This document shows positions 8,255 through 15,981 of a DNA stretch of 33,299 nucleotides, piece after piece. The position numbers and the translations under genes were made by a program. The notes below the pieces were generated by a model. It was not told where the DNA came from. It was given only the letters and a program-made list of their open reading frames with translations, and made no database searches. The number at the start of each line of letters is the position of its first letter. Positions within the stretch are counted from its first letter, which is position 1. This DNA comes from an uncultured Eggerthellaceae bacterium (GTDB lineage Bacteria; Actinomycetota; Coriobacteriia; Coriobacteriales; Eggerthellaceae): positions 1 through 33,299 of the forward strand of contig CATKXW010000025.1 in the NCBI GenBank assembly GCA_949840905.1, in the 5' to 3' direction.

Positions 8255-9874
8255 ATGCAGATCGCATCAGGAGATTTTTGGGTAATGATCGCCATGTTGG
8301 CGTACTTCATCGTGGTGCTCACGATCGGGTTCGTGTACGCGAAGCGGTCGAATTCGTCCACGTCGGAGTATTTCATCGGCGGGCGCAAGGTGGGTCCGTG
8401 GCTGACGGCGCTGTCGGCCGAGGCCTCCGATATGTCGGGCTACTTGCTCATGGGCCTGCCGGGCGTGGCGTACTTCACCGGTGCCTCCGATGCCGGGTGG
8501 ACGGCCGTGGGCCTGGCCATCGGCACGTATCTGAACTGGAAGCTGGTGGCCAAGCGCCTGCGCCTCTATTCGGTGAAAGCGGGCGACTCCATCACGCTGC
8601 CGGGCTTCTATTCCAAGCGCTTCCATGACGACAAGAACATCGTATCCACGGTGGCCGCGCTCATCATCTTGGTGTTCTTCTGCGTGTACGTGGGCAGCTG
8701 CTTCGTCACGTGCGGCAAGCTGTTCCATACGCTGTTCGGGCTCGATTACGCCACCATGATGGTGTTCGGCGCTATCATCGTGTTCCTTTACACGCTGGTG
8801 GGTGGTTATCTGTCGGTGGTGGCCACCGACTTCGTGCAGGGCGTTCTCATGTTCTTCGCTCTGGCCGTCGTGCTCATCGGCTCGATCGCCTGGGCGGGTG
8901 GTGTGGAGAACACCGTAACGTTCCTTCAGAGCATCCCGGGCTTCCTGTCAGGCACCGAGATAGCCGTTCCTGTGCTCACCGATGCCGGAGCGCAGATGAC
9001 GGAAAACGAGATGCCGCTGTTCGGTGATGCGGCTGAATACGGTGTGCTGTCCGTCATCTCCATGCTGGCTTGGGGTCTCGGTTACTTCGGCATGCCGCAG
9101 GTGCTGGTGCGCTTCATGGGCATTCGCAGCGCTGACGAGATAAGTCGTAGCCGCAAGATCGCTGTCACTTGGTGCGTGGTGTCGTTGTTCTGCGCTATCT
9201 GCATCGGTCTGGTGGGTCGCGCGGTCATCCCGGTGGAGTTCGCCACGCAGTCGGCGGCCGAGAACGTGTTCATCGTGCTGTCGCGTCTGATGCTACCGTC
9301 GTTCATCTGCGGTGTGGTGGTGTCGGGCATCCTGGCGGCGTCCATGTCGTCGAGCTCGTCGTATCTGCTGATCGCAGGCTCCTCTGTGGCTGAGAACATC
9401 TTCCGTGGCGTGCTCAAGCGCAAGGCGACCGATGCGCAGGTCATGATCGTGGCCCGCATCACGCTGATCGTGGTGTTCCTGTTCGGCATATTCGTCGCCT
9501 ATGACGAGAACTCCTCCATCTTCTACGTGGTCAGTTATGCCTGGGCTGGTCTGGGCGCGTCGTTCGGCCCGCTCACGCTATGCTCGCTCTATTGGCGTCG
9601 GACCACCATGCAGGGCGCCATCGCTGGCATGGTGGCCGGTACCGTCTCGGTGCTGGTGTGGCATAACTTCATCGCACCTTTGGGCGGCGTGTTCGGCATC
9701 TACGAGCTTTTGCCGGCCTTCATCATCTCGCTGGCGTGCATCTTCATCGTGTCGAAGCTCACCCCCGAGCCGCCGCAGGCCGTGCTCGACGAGTTCGATC
9801 ACTATATGGACGAGGCTCCTGAGGCTCCCGAGAAGCAGCTCGTGGAAGGTGAGCTGGAGCAGACGCTGGTCTAG
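8255..9874 (+). CDS. putP: Sodium/proline symporter (SSS family)
   Basis: This 539-residue membrane transporter probably imports proline with sodium. It has the usual 12-13 hydrophobic segments over most of its length. PutP-typical stretches are visible: the YFIGGRKVGPWLTALS and SDMSGYLLMGLPG region near residues 40-75, the following YLNWKLVAKRLR, the serine-rich SMSSSSSYLL, and YAWAGLGASFGPLTL with a following LYWRRTT. The N-terminus starts in the first helix region at ATG 8255, with CTGAGGT five bases upstream. The C-terminal tail is acidic and cytoplasmic. The gene stands alone: it is divergent from the aminotransferase and followed by long palindromes. Proline as substrate is inferred from family similarity; other SSS substrates cannot be excluded. 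Confidence 0.88.
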   Translation: MQIASGDFWVMIAMLAYFIVVLTIGFVYAKRSNSSTSEYFIGGRKVGPWLTALSAEASDMSGYLLMGLPGVAYFTGASDAGWTAVGLAIGTYLNWKLVAKRLRLYSVKAGDSITLPGFYSKRFHDDKNIVSTVAALIILVFFCVYVGSCFVTCGKLFHTLFGLDYATMMVFGAIIVFLYTLVGGYLSVVATDFVQGVLMFFALAVVLIGSIAWAGGVENTVTFLQSIPGFLSGTEIAVPVLTDAGAQMTENEMPLFGDAAEYGVLSVISMLAWGLGYFGMPQVLVRFMGIRSADEISRSRKIAVTWCVVSLFCAICIGLVGRAVIPVEFATQSAAENVFIVLSRLMLPSFICGVVVSGILAASMSSSSSYLLIAGSSVAENIFRGVLKRKATDAQVMIVARITLIVVFLFGIFVAYDENSSIFYVVSYAWAGLGASFGPLTLCSLYWRRTTMQGAIAGMVAGTVSVLVWHNFIAPLGGVFGIYELLPAFIISLACIFIVSKLTPEPPQAVLDEFDHYMDEAPEAPEKQLVEGELEQTLV

Positions 9875-9881
9875 CTCGAAG

Positions 9882-9934
9882 GCCTTCCCTCCGTCGTTTC
9901 CTTTCAGAGAAGAGGGGGACGACGGAGGGAAGGC
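9882..9934. terminator. Long palindrome after putP
   Basis: Perfect 16-bp arms (9882-9897 with 9919-9934) around a 21-nt loop, starting seven bases after the putP stop. No U-run follows. Most likely it serves as the putP terminator or an mRNA 3'-end stabiliser. Confidence 0.55.
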
Positions 9935-9944
9935 GGATAGGAAA

Positions 9945-9978
9945 GAAGAGCCCCGCGGTCACGACCGCGGGGCTCTTC
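9945..9978 (-). terminator. Intrinsic terminator of the NlpC/P60 gene
   Basis: G/C-rich hairpin with 16-bp arms (9945-9960 with 9963-9978; the effective loop is slightly larger than the two central bases). Read on the minus strand it is followed by a pyrimidine stretch (TTTCCT), and it lies 30 bases after the minus-strand stop at 10008. Confidence 0.7.
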
Positions 9979-10007
9979 TCGTAGCTGCGAGGTTTTCGGC
10001 TGGTTTG

Positions 10008-11093
10008 TTACGGTCGGACGATCTTCATGCCCGACTGGATGGGACCGACGATGACGCCCACGCCCTCGGTGGCAGCGTGGATCATCTGGCCGCCGCCGAT
10101 GTAGATGCCGCAATGGCCAGAGTTGACGCACACGTCACCGGGCTGCGGATCGGATACAGCGGCGTAGCCCATGAGAGAGCCGCTCGTGTACTTGCGGGCG
10201 GTGCTGCCGGTGAGGCAGTAGCCCACGAAGCCAGAGCAATCGAATGCCTCCAAGCCCGATGCGCCCCAGACGTAGGCGGCACCCAGCTTGCCATAGGCAC
10301 GATCGACCACGGCATTGCCCGTGGCAGCTACGTAGCTGCTGGAAGGACGACCGCCGCTGCCGGCGCTATTGGTAGATGCCTGCACCACGCTCGCTGCTGC
10401 GGCGGCTGCCGCAGCCTCGCGGGCTGCGCGCTCCTGCTCCAGAAGCGCGTTGGCTTCGGCGTTCAGGTTCTCATAGACCGAGCGCGACTCAGCTACGAGC
10501 GCTTCGGCCTCGGCCTTCACTTGTGCGGCCTCTTCCGCCTTGGCGCGAGCGACCGCCTCTTGGGCCTCGTATTCCTTCTTCTGCTCCTCGACCTCAGCCT
10601 TGAGCTGCTTGGTTTCCGACACCATATCGGCGTCGTTCTGGTTCATGTCGTTGAGCAGGTCCCAGTTCGTGGTGAATGACTGGAAGTCGGTAGCGCCCAG
10701 CAGAAGGTCGAGGAACGATGCGGAACCCGAGCGGTACATGCTGCGAGCGCGGGTCCCCAGATGATCCTGGAGCTTCTCGATCTGGGCCGTGGCCTCGTCG
10801 ATGCGCTGCTGTGCTTCATCCATGCGAGCTTGAGCCGCTTGTTGCTCTTCAAGGCAAGTGAAATAATTGTCCGATGCCTCGTCGAGCTTCACCTGCAAGG
10901 CGTTCAGCTTGTCGAGGGCAGCCGATGCCTCTGCCTGCTTGCTCGCCGCCGTGGGCACGGCAAAGGCGGCCTCAGGGGAAGAAAAAGCTCTCATGGGAGC
11001 AAAGGAGGCGAGGCTTGCGGCCAGGCCGATGGCGATCGCACGTTTCGCGAACGATGCCGTTTGACTGCGCGGTGCGTTTACATGCTCTCTCAT
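10008..11093 (-). CDS. Secreted NlpC/P60 peptidoglycan endopeptidase with coiled-coil N-terminus
   Basis: This 361-residue cell wall hydrolase should cut peptide stems of peptidoglycan. The chosen start at 11093 follows AAGGAGGA about ten bases upstream; a start at 11144 would lack this site and place 17 extra residues before the signal sequence. A signal peptide covers about residues 15-45, ending in an AFAVPTA-like site. Residues about 50-235 are a long Ala/Glu/Gln-rich coiled coil as in CwlO, PcsB and RipA regulators/hydrolases. The C-terminal NlpC/P60 domain shows the catalytic Cys in FDCSGFVGYC, His in GHCGIYIGGG and a third polar His in MIHAATEG, so it should be active. It is monocistronic. 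Coiled coils of this type often receive activation by FtsEX; that is inference here. Confidence 0.9.
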   Translation of the reverse strand: MREHVNAPRSQTASFAKRAIAIGLAASLASFAPMRAFSSPEAAFAVPTAASKQAEASAALDKLNALQVKLDEASDNYFTCLEEQQAAQARMDEAQQRIDEATAQIEKLQDHLGTRARSMYRSGSASFLDLLLGATDFQSFTTNWDLLNDMNQNDADMVSETKQLKAEVEEQKKEYEAQEAVARAKAEEAAQVKAEAEALVAESRSVYENLNAEANALLEQERAAREAAAAAAAASVVQASTNSAGSGGRPSSSYVAATGNAVVDRAYGKLGAAYVWGASGLEAFDCSGFVGYCLTGSTARKYTSGSLMGYAAVSDPQPGDVCVNSGHCGIYIGGGQMIHAATEGVGVIVGPIQSGMKIVRP

Positions 11094-11255
11094 CAGTCGA
11101 AAGTCCTCCTTGATCGAGCATATGCGAGTAGGTTTAGAGTGCAAACTGCGTCATATGATACCACGGTGCGGTGCTCTTCCGTCAAAATCCACATACCTGA
11201 AGCTCCCTCGTCGTTCCCTTTGCGAAAAAGGATACGCCCGGTGGCGTTGTAGTAG

Positions 11256-11284
11256 TTGACAGAGTGTTTACGGTGGCGTATTAT
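11256..11284 (+). promoter_or_regulatory. Promoter of the tRNA-tuf operon
   Basis: Perfect -35 TTGACA (11256-11261), 17-base spacer, -10 TATTAT (11279-11284). Transcription should begin near 11291, leaving a leader of about 97 bases before tRNA-Tyr. The rest of the 294-base gap back to the NlpC/P60 start holds no gene that I can support. The spacer shares fixed-position words with the promoter at 33228-33256. Confidence 0.82.
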
Positions 11285-11387
11285 GCTAACGCTCGATGGT
11301 GAGGAAAGCTTCGATACGGCAACGCATCAGGCCTTTCTCGACATCGGGAGGCAGCTTGAAAAATACACATGGATTAAGCGCCGAAAT

Positions 11388-11472
11388 GGGCGTGTGCCCG
11401 AGTGGTTAAAGGGGACGGGCTGTAAACCCGTTGGCTCTGCCTACCTAGGTTCGAATCCTAGCGCGCCCACCA
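11388..11472 (+). tRNA. tRNA-Tyr (GTA)
   Basis: 85-nt class II tRNA with a long variable arm. Acceptor arms GGGCGTG/CGCGCCC pair; the anticodon loop CTGTAAA reads GTA. Discriminator A and the CCA end are encoded. First gene of the tRNA-tuf operon. Confidence 0.96.
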
Positions 11473-11481
11473 TTTCAAAGT

Positions 11482-11557
11482 GCCTGTGTAGCTCAGTCGG
11501 TAGAGCACTTCGTTGGTAACGAAGAGGTCACCGGTTCAAGTCCGGTCGCAGGCTCCA
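11482..11557 (+). tRNA. tRNA-Thr (GGT)
   Basis: 76-nt tRNA nine bases after tRNA-Tyr. Acceptor arms GCCTGTG/CGCAGGC; the anticodon loop TTGGTAA reads GGT. CCA is encoded. Confidence 0.96.
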
Positions 11558-11562
11558 TTCTT

Positions 11563-11639
11563 GGCGGTGTAGCTCAGTTGGTCAGAGCACACGGTTCATA
11601 CCCGTGGCGTCACTGGTTCAAATCCAGTCACCGCTACCA
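11563..11639 (+). tRNA. tRNA with CAT anticodon, probably elongator tRNA-Met
   Basis: 77-nt tRNA five bases after tRNA-Thr. The anticodon loop TTCATAC reads CAT and CCA is encoded. The acceptor arms GGCGGTG/CACCGCT leave a G1-U72 wobble at the end. It lacks the C1-A72 mismatch typical of bacterial initiators, so it is an elongator; a lysidine-modified tRNA-Ile2 cannot be fully excluded from sequence alone. Confidence 0.9.
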
Positions 11640-11651
11640 TTTAAGATTCAT

Positions 11652-11710
11652 CGTGTTCCGAATGAATGCCCTTATATATATAAGTAGGGGACGTTCCGAA
11701 CACGTTTTTT
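11652..11710 (+). terminator. Attenuator-like hairpin with U-run between tRNA-Met and tuf
   Basis: Outer arms 11652-11658 and 11698-11704 (7 bp, extended by 3 bp after one mismatch) enclose the self-complementary stretch CTTATATATATAAG (11671-11684), and are followed immediately by TTTTTT (11705-11710). This is the layout of an intrinsic terminator, placed between the tRNAs and tuf. Partial termination would yield more tRNA than tuf mRNA. Confidence 0.55.
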
Positions 11711-11723
11711 GTTTGTTCTTGTG

Positions 11724-11745
11724 CATGTGCGCGAGCGCGCGCATG
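11724..11745 (+). other. G/C-rich stem-loop in the tuf 5' leader
   Basis: Nine-bp stem (11724-11732 with 11737-11745, one G-U pair) with a four-base loop, 11 bases before the AAGGAGGA ribosome site of tuf. It may stabilise the processed tuf mRNA; no direct evidence. Confidence 0.4.
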
Positions 11746-11771
11746 GAATCTCTTTCAAGGAGGATCTCACT

Positions 11772-12974
<1,203 letters not shown>

Positions 12975-13002
12975 ATTTCGCTTCGAGCGAATCGAGGCTG
13001 CG

Positions 13003-13037
13003 AGCACTGGCGCTGCGATATGCGCGGCGCCAGTGCT
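13003..13037 (+). terminator. Intergenic hairpin between tuf and rpmG
   Basis: Perfect 11-bp arms (13003-13013 with 13027-13037), 13-nt loop that can itself pair partly. It lies 28 bases after tuf and has no U-run, so it is more likely a processing or mRNA-stability element or a weak terminator. Confidence 0.45.
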
Positions 13038-13091
13038 GTTCATGTGTATGAAACGAGCCTGCAGAGATAGCTACAGGTAAAAGGAGAATTC

Positions 13092-13241
13092 ATGCGTACA
13101 TTGGTCACTCTGGCGTGCACTGAGTGCAAGCGCCGTAACTACACGACCAAGAAGAACAAGCAGAACACTCCTGACCGCATGGAGTTGAAGAAGTATTGCA
13201 AGTGGTGCCGTCAGCACACCTTGCACCGCGAGACCCGTTAA
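13092..13241 (+). CDS. rpmG: 50S ribosomal protein bL33 (zinc-binding type)
   Basis: A 49-residue protein starting [12 protein letters not shown] and ending HTLHRETR, the standard bL33 length and sequence. Two CxxC pairs, CTEC (9-12) and CKWC (36-39), mark it as the zinc-binding C+ form. The ATG follows AAAGGAGA by about six bases. It sits between tuf and tRNA-Trp upstream of secE, the usual place in Gram-positive bacteria. Confidence 0.96.
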   Translation: MRTLVTLACTECKRRNYTTKKNKQNTPDRMELKKYCKWCRQHTLHRETR

Positions 13242-13265
13242 GGTCAGGGTAGTAGGAGCAAGCAT

Positions 13266-13342
13266 AGGCCAGTAGCTCCAATTGGTAGAGCGGCGGTCTC
13301 CAAAACCGCATGTTGGGGGTTCGAGTCCCTCCTGGCCTGCCA
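13266..13342 (+). tRNA. tRNA-Trp (CCA)
   Basis: 77-nt tRNA 24 bases after rpmG. Acceptor arms AGGCCAG/CTGGCCT pair fully; the anticodon loop CTCCAAA reads CCA. Discriminator G and the 3' CCA are encoded. tRNA-Trp between rpmG and secE is a common conserved arrangement. Confidence 0.96.
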
Positions 13343-13367
13343 GCTTGTTATAGCTTGTAAGTATGCG

Positions 13368-13393
13368 AGCAGCCTTCTCTTTGAGCGGCTGCT
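13368..13393 (+). terminator. Weak terminator-like hairpin before secE
   Basis: Perfect 7-bp arms (13368-13374 with 13387-13393) with a 12-nt loop, followed by TGTTTGG. It lies between tRNA-Trp and secE and could act as a partial terminator or a tRNA processing boundary. Confidence 0.35.
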
Positions 13394-13422
13394 TGTTTGG
13401 CGTAATAAAGGAAATTATTTCC

Positions 13423-13866
13423 ATGGCTAAGAAGTCCAAGACACAACGCGCGAAAGCATCGGCGGCCCGCAAGGAGCGTAAGCTCGAGCGGGAGCAGGAA
13501 GAGCTCGCTTCTGCGAAGATGGCCGAGGAGTCGGCCGAGAACGTAGAGGCTGCGAAGGAGGCCGGTAGCGAGAGGAAGTCGCTGCTGAAGAAGGCCGAGA
13601 AGCCCGCCGAGACCAAGGATGCCGACAAGGCGACCGATAAGAAGGCCGCTGAGAAGAAGGAATCCAAGCCTAAGAAGCAGCGTTTCAAGTTCTTCCACGA
13701 CGTGCGCGCCGAACTGCGTCGCGTCACTTGGCCCTCCCGTACCGACGTCATCCGCTGGACCGGCGTCGTGGTGGTGGCCCTGCTGTTCTTCGGCGTGTTC
13801 GTGGCGTTGCTGGACAATGTGATCATCACCCCGCTTCTGGTGTTCGTCTCCGGGTTCAGTGCCTAA
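13423..13866 (+). CDS. secE: Preprotein translocase subunit SecE
   Basis: A 147-residue protein: about 85 residues of Lys/Glu/Ala-rich charged N-terminal extension, then the SecE core with RFKFFHDVRAELRRVTWPSR (amphipathic helix, TWPSR signature) and one transmembrane helix near residues 110-135. SecE clamps the SecY channel in the cytoplasmic membrane. The ATG at 13423 has AAAGGAAA about ten bases upstream; the in-frame ATG at 13363 lies inside the hairpin region and lacks a ribosome site. It is followed by nusG after 24 bases. Long charged N-termini are common in actinobacterial SecE. Confidence 0.95.
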   Translation: MAKKSKTQRAKASAARKERKLEREQEELASAKMAEESAENVEAAKEAGSERKSLLKKAEKPAETKDADKATDKKAAEKKESKPKKQRFKFFHDVRAELRRVTWPSRTDVIRWTGVVVVALLFFGVFVALLDNVIITPLLVFVSGFSA

Positions 13867-13890
13867 CAAGGATCGAAGGGGTAACGCGCT

Positions 13891-14421
13891 ATGGCGAAAA
13901 AGTGGTATGTGCTGCACACCTACTCGGGCTACGAGAATAAGGTGAAGACCAACCTCGAGACGCGCATCGAGACCATGGGTCTGGAAGATAGCGTGTTCGC
14001 GATCGAGATCCCTACTGAGACCGTCACCGAGATCAGGGAGGGCGGCAAGCGGGTCGAGAGCGAGAAGAAGGTCTTTCCCGGTTATGTGCTCGTGCGCATG
14101 GAGCTCGATGACCGCAGCTGGGCGGCAGTGCGCAACACCCCCGGCGTCACTGGTTTCGTCGGCAGCCAGGGCAATCCCTCTCCGTTGACCCGTGATGAAT
14201 ACAACAAGATCATGAAGCGCACGAGCCGCGAGGCTCCGAAGAAGACTTCCACGAATCTGGAGGTCGATCAGTCGGTCAAGGTCACCAATGGTCCTTTCAC
14301 CGACTTCGATGGCGTGATCACAGAGGTCTCTCCCGAGGCTGGCAAAGTGAAGGTGCTCGTTTCGCTGTTCGGTCGCGAGACCCCGGTGGAGCTTCCCTTC
14401 GATAGCGTGGTAAGGATATAG
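13891..14421 (+). CDS. nusG: Transcription termination/antitermination factor NusG
   Basis: A 176-residue protein with the NGN domain at the N-terminus (KKWYVLHTYSGYENKVK; KKVFPGYVLVRM; NTPGVTGFVG) and a C-terminal KOW domain (VTNGPFTDFDGVITEV, then VKVLVSLFGRETPVEL). It binds RNA polymerase and couples transcription with Rho or the ribosome. The ATG follows GAAGGGG by about nine bases. Length and motifs are standard, with no insertion domain. It lies between secE and rplK as in most bacteria. Confidence 0.97.
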   Translation: MAKKWYVLHTYSGYENKVKTNLETRIETMGLEDSVFAIEIPTETVTEIREGGKRVESEKKVFPGYVLVRMELDDRSWAAVRNTPGVTGFVGSQGNPSPLTRDEYNKIMKRTSREAPKKTSTNLEVDQSVKVTNGPFTDFDGVITEVSPEAGKVKVLVSLFGRETPVELPFDSVVRI

Positions 14422-14586
14422 CCGATCCGCGCACCTTAAGGTCGCATATCAGGGATCGAACGAGCTTGTGCCCTCTAGTGGACTGAGGGGCTTCTCACAG
14501 GAACGGGAGATCCTTTCGATAGATGAAAGATAACGCAGGTCATGGCGAAGGAGATAAGAGCCTTCGTCCACCGAAAGGAAAGAAGA
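14422..14586 (+). promoter_or_regulatory. Structured leader of rplK-rplA, possible L1-binding site
   Basis: The 165-base gap before rplK contains no gene but three small stem-loops: 14471-14475 with 14485-14489, 14513-14517 with 14525-14529, and 14546-14551 with 14561-14566. In E. coli, ribosomal protein L1 represses this operon by binding the rplK leader. Whether these stems match the L1 target was not shown. Confidence 0.3.
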
Positions 14587-15099
14587 ATGGCTGATAAGAA
14601 GGTTGCAGGCTTTATCAAGCTGCAAATTCCGGCTGGCGGCGCTAACCCGGCTCCTCCGGTCGGTCCGGCCCTTGGCGCCCAGGGCGTCAACATCATGCAG
14701 TTCTGCCAGGCGTTCAACGCTCAGACGCAGGACCAGCAGGGCACCATCATCCCGGTCGAGATCACCGTCTACGAGGATAAGTCCTTCGACTTCATCTGCA
14801 AGACGCCGCCGGCGGCTGTGCTCATCAAGGAGAAGCTGGGCATCCAGAGCGGCGCGGGCATCCCGCAACTGCAGACCGTGGGCACTTTGAGCGAGCAGCA
14901 GCTGCGCGAGATCGCAGAGACCAAGCTGCCCGACCTGAATGCGAATACCGTCGAGGCCGCTATGGAGATCATCGCTGGCACCGCCCGTTCCATGGGCGTG
15001 CGCATCGAGGGTCGCGAGATGAAGACCACCTATGTGCCTTCTCGTAAGGTGGCCGCCATGCTGCAGGGCAAGGCTCTCGACGACGGCGATGCCAAATAG
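14587..15099 (+). CDS. rplK: 50S ribosomal protein uL11 with C-terminal extension
   Basis: A 170-residue uL11 of the ribosomal stalk base, which contacts the GTPase centre rRNA. The N-terminal domain ([33 protein letters not shown]) and C-terminal domain ([29 protein letters not shown]) are complete by residue 142, where uL11 usually ends. About 28 further residues follow ([20 protein letters not shown] and eight more). The reading frame is continuous and the codon use is uniform. The start at 14587 follows GAAAGGAAAG; an upstream in-frame ATG at 14542 would add 15 unlikely residues. rplA follows after 69 bases. Confidence 0.95.
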   Translation: MADKKVAGFIKLQIPAGGANPAPPVGPALGAQGVNIMQFCQAFNAQTQDQQGTIIPVEITVYEDKSFDFICKTPPAAVLIKEKLGIQSGAGIPQLQTVGTLSEQQLREIAETKLPDLNANTVEAAMEIIAGTARSMGVRIEGREMKTTYVPSRKVAAMLQGKALDDGDAK

Positions 15100-15168
15100 G
15101 GGCTCTTTTAGGATCAGGTTTCAGGTGGAAGGGCATTCAGCCCGCTACTACCACGAAAGGATATACCA

Positions 15169-15870
15169 ATGGCTAAGAAGACCAAGAAGTACAAGGCAGC
15201 AGAGGCCCTCGTGCCTCAGGGGGAAGTGGCTCCTATCGAAGCGATGAAGCTCGTGAAGGAGATGTCCACCGCTAACTTCGATGAGACCGTCGAAGGTCAC
15301 TTCCGCCTGGGCATCGACACGCGCCAGGCTGACCAGCAGATCCGTGGCATGATCAGCCTGCCGAACGGATCGGGCAAGACCGTGCGCGTCGCCGTATTCG
15401 CTGAGGGTGAAGCAGCTCGTGCCGCCGAGGAGGCGGGTGCTGACATCGTCGGCACCGACGAGCTGACCGAGCAGATCAACAAGGGCATCTTCAACTTCGA
15501 TGCTGCTGTGGCTACCCCTGACCAGATGGGCAAGGTCGGTCGTTTGGGCAAGGTGCTCGGCCCCCGCGGTCTGATGCCGAACCCGAAGCTGGGCACGGTC
15601 ACCAATGACGTTGCGAAGGCTATCGCCGATCTGAAGGGCGGCAAGGTCGAGTATCGTGCCGACCGTTACGGCATCGTCCATGTCATCCTGGGCAAGGCGA
15701 GCTTCGCTCCTGAGCAGCTGGCCGAGAACTACGGTGCTGTCTATGACGAGCTGCTGCGCGTGAAGCCGGCTGCCGCCAAGGGCAAGTATGTGAAGTCCAT
15801 CACCGTGGCTGCCACCATGACCCCTGGCGTGATGGTCGATTCGAGCGTTACGCGCGCCTACACCGAGTAA
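15169..15870 (+). CDS. rplA: 50S ribosomal protein uL1
   Basis: A 233-residue uL1, standard length, which builds the L1 stalk and releases E-site tRNA; in other bacteria it also represses its own operon. The signature [15 protein letters not shown] is complete, and the ending [16 protein letters not shown] is typical. The ATG follows AAAGGATAT by about six bases. It is the last gene of the tRNA-tuf-secE-nusG-rplKA run and is closed by a strong terminator 22 bases later; rplJ and rplL are not next to it here. Confidence 0.98.
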   Translation: MAKKTKKYKAAEALVPQGEVAPIEAMKLVKEMSTANFDETVEGHFRLGIDTRQADQQIRGMISLPNGSGKTVRVAVFAEGEAARAAEEAGADIVGTDELTEQINKGIFNFDAAVATPDQMGKVGRLGKVLGPRGLMPNPKLGTVTNDVAKAIADLKGGKVEYRADRYGIVHVILGKASFAPEQLAENYGAVYDELLRVKPAAAKGKYVKSITVAATMTPGVMVDSSVTRAYTE

Positions 15871-15892
15871 CCGCGCGTTCTCTTTCATCGAG

Positions 15893-15922
15893 AAAGGCCC
15901 CTTCTTCGGAAGGGGCCTTTTC
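15893..15922 (+). terminator. Intrinsic terminator after rplA
   Basis: Perfect 12-bp G/C-rich stem (15893-15904 with 15909-15920) with a C(UUCG)G tetraloop, an extra-stable loop, followed by TCTTAT. It ends the ribosomal protein operon and faces the converging murJ gene. Confidence 0.88.
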
Positions 15923-15981
15923 TTATGCGCTGATGTTCTGGATCCGTACCGCGGGGCGCTCTGGGCGCAGTCATCGCTCCT

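Noticed and set aside
9501-10679. 392-codon open frame on the plus strand crossing putP, its terminators and the NlpC/P60 gene
   Set aside because: It runs out of frame through putP, across two palindromes and antisense to NlpC/P60; no gene would do so.
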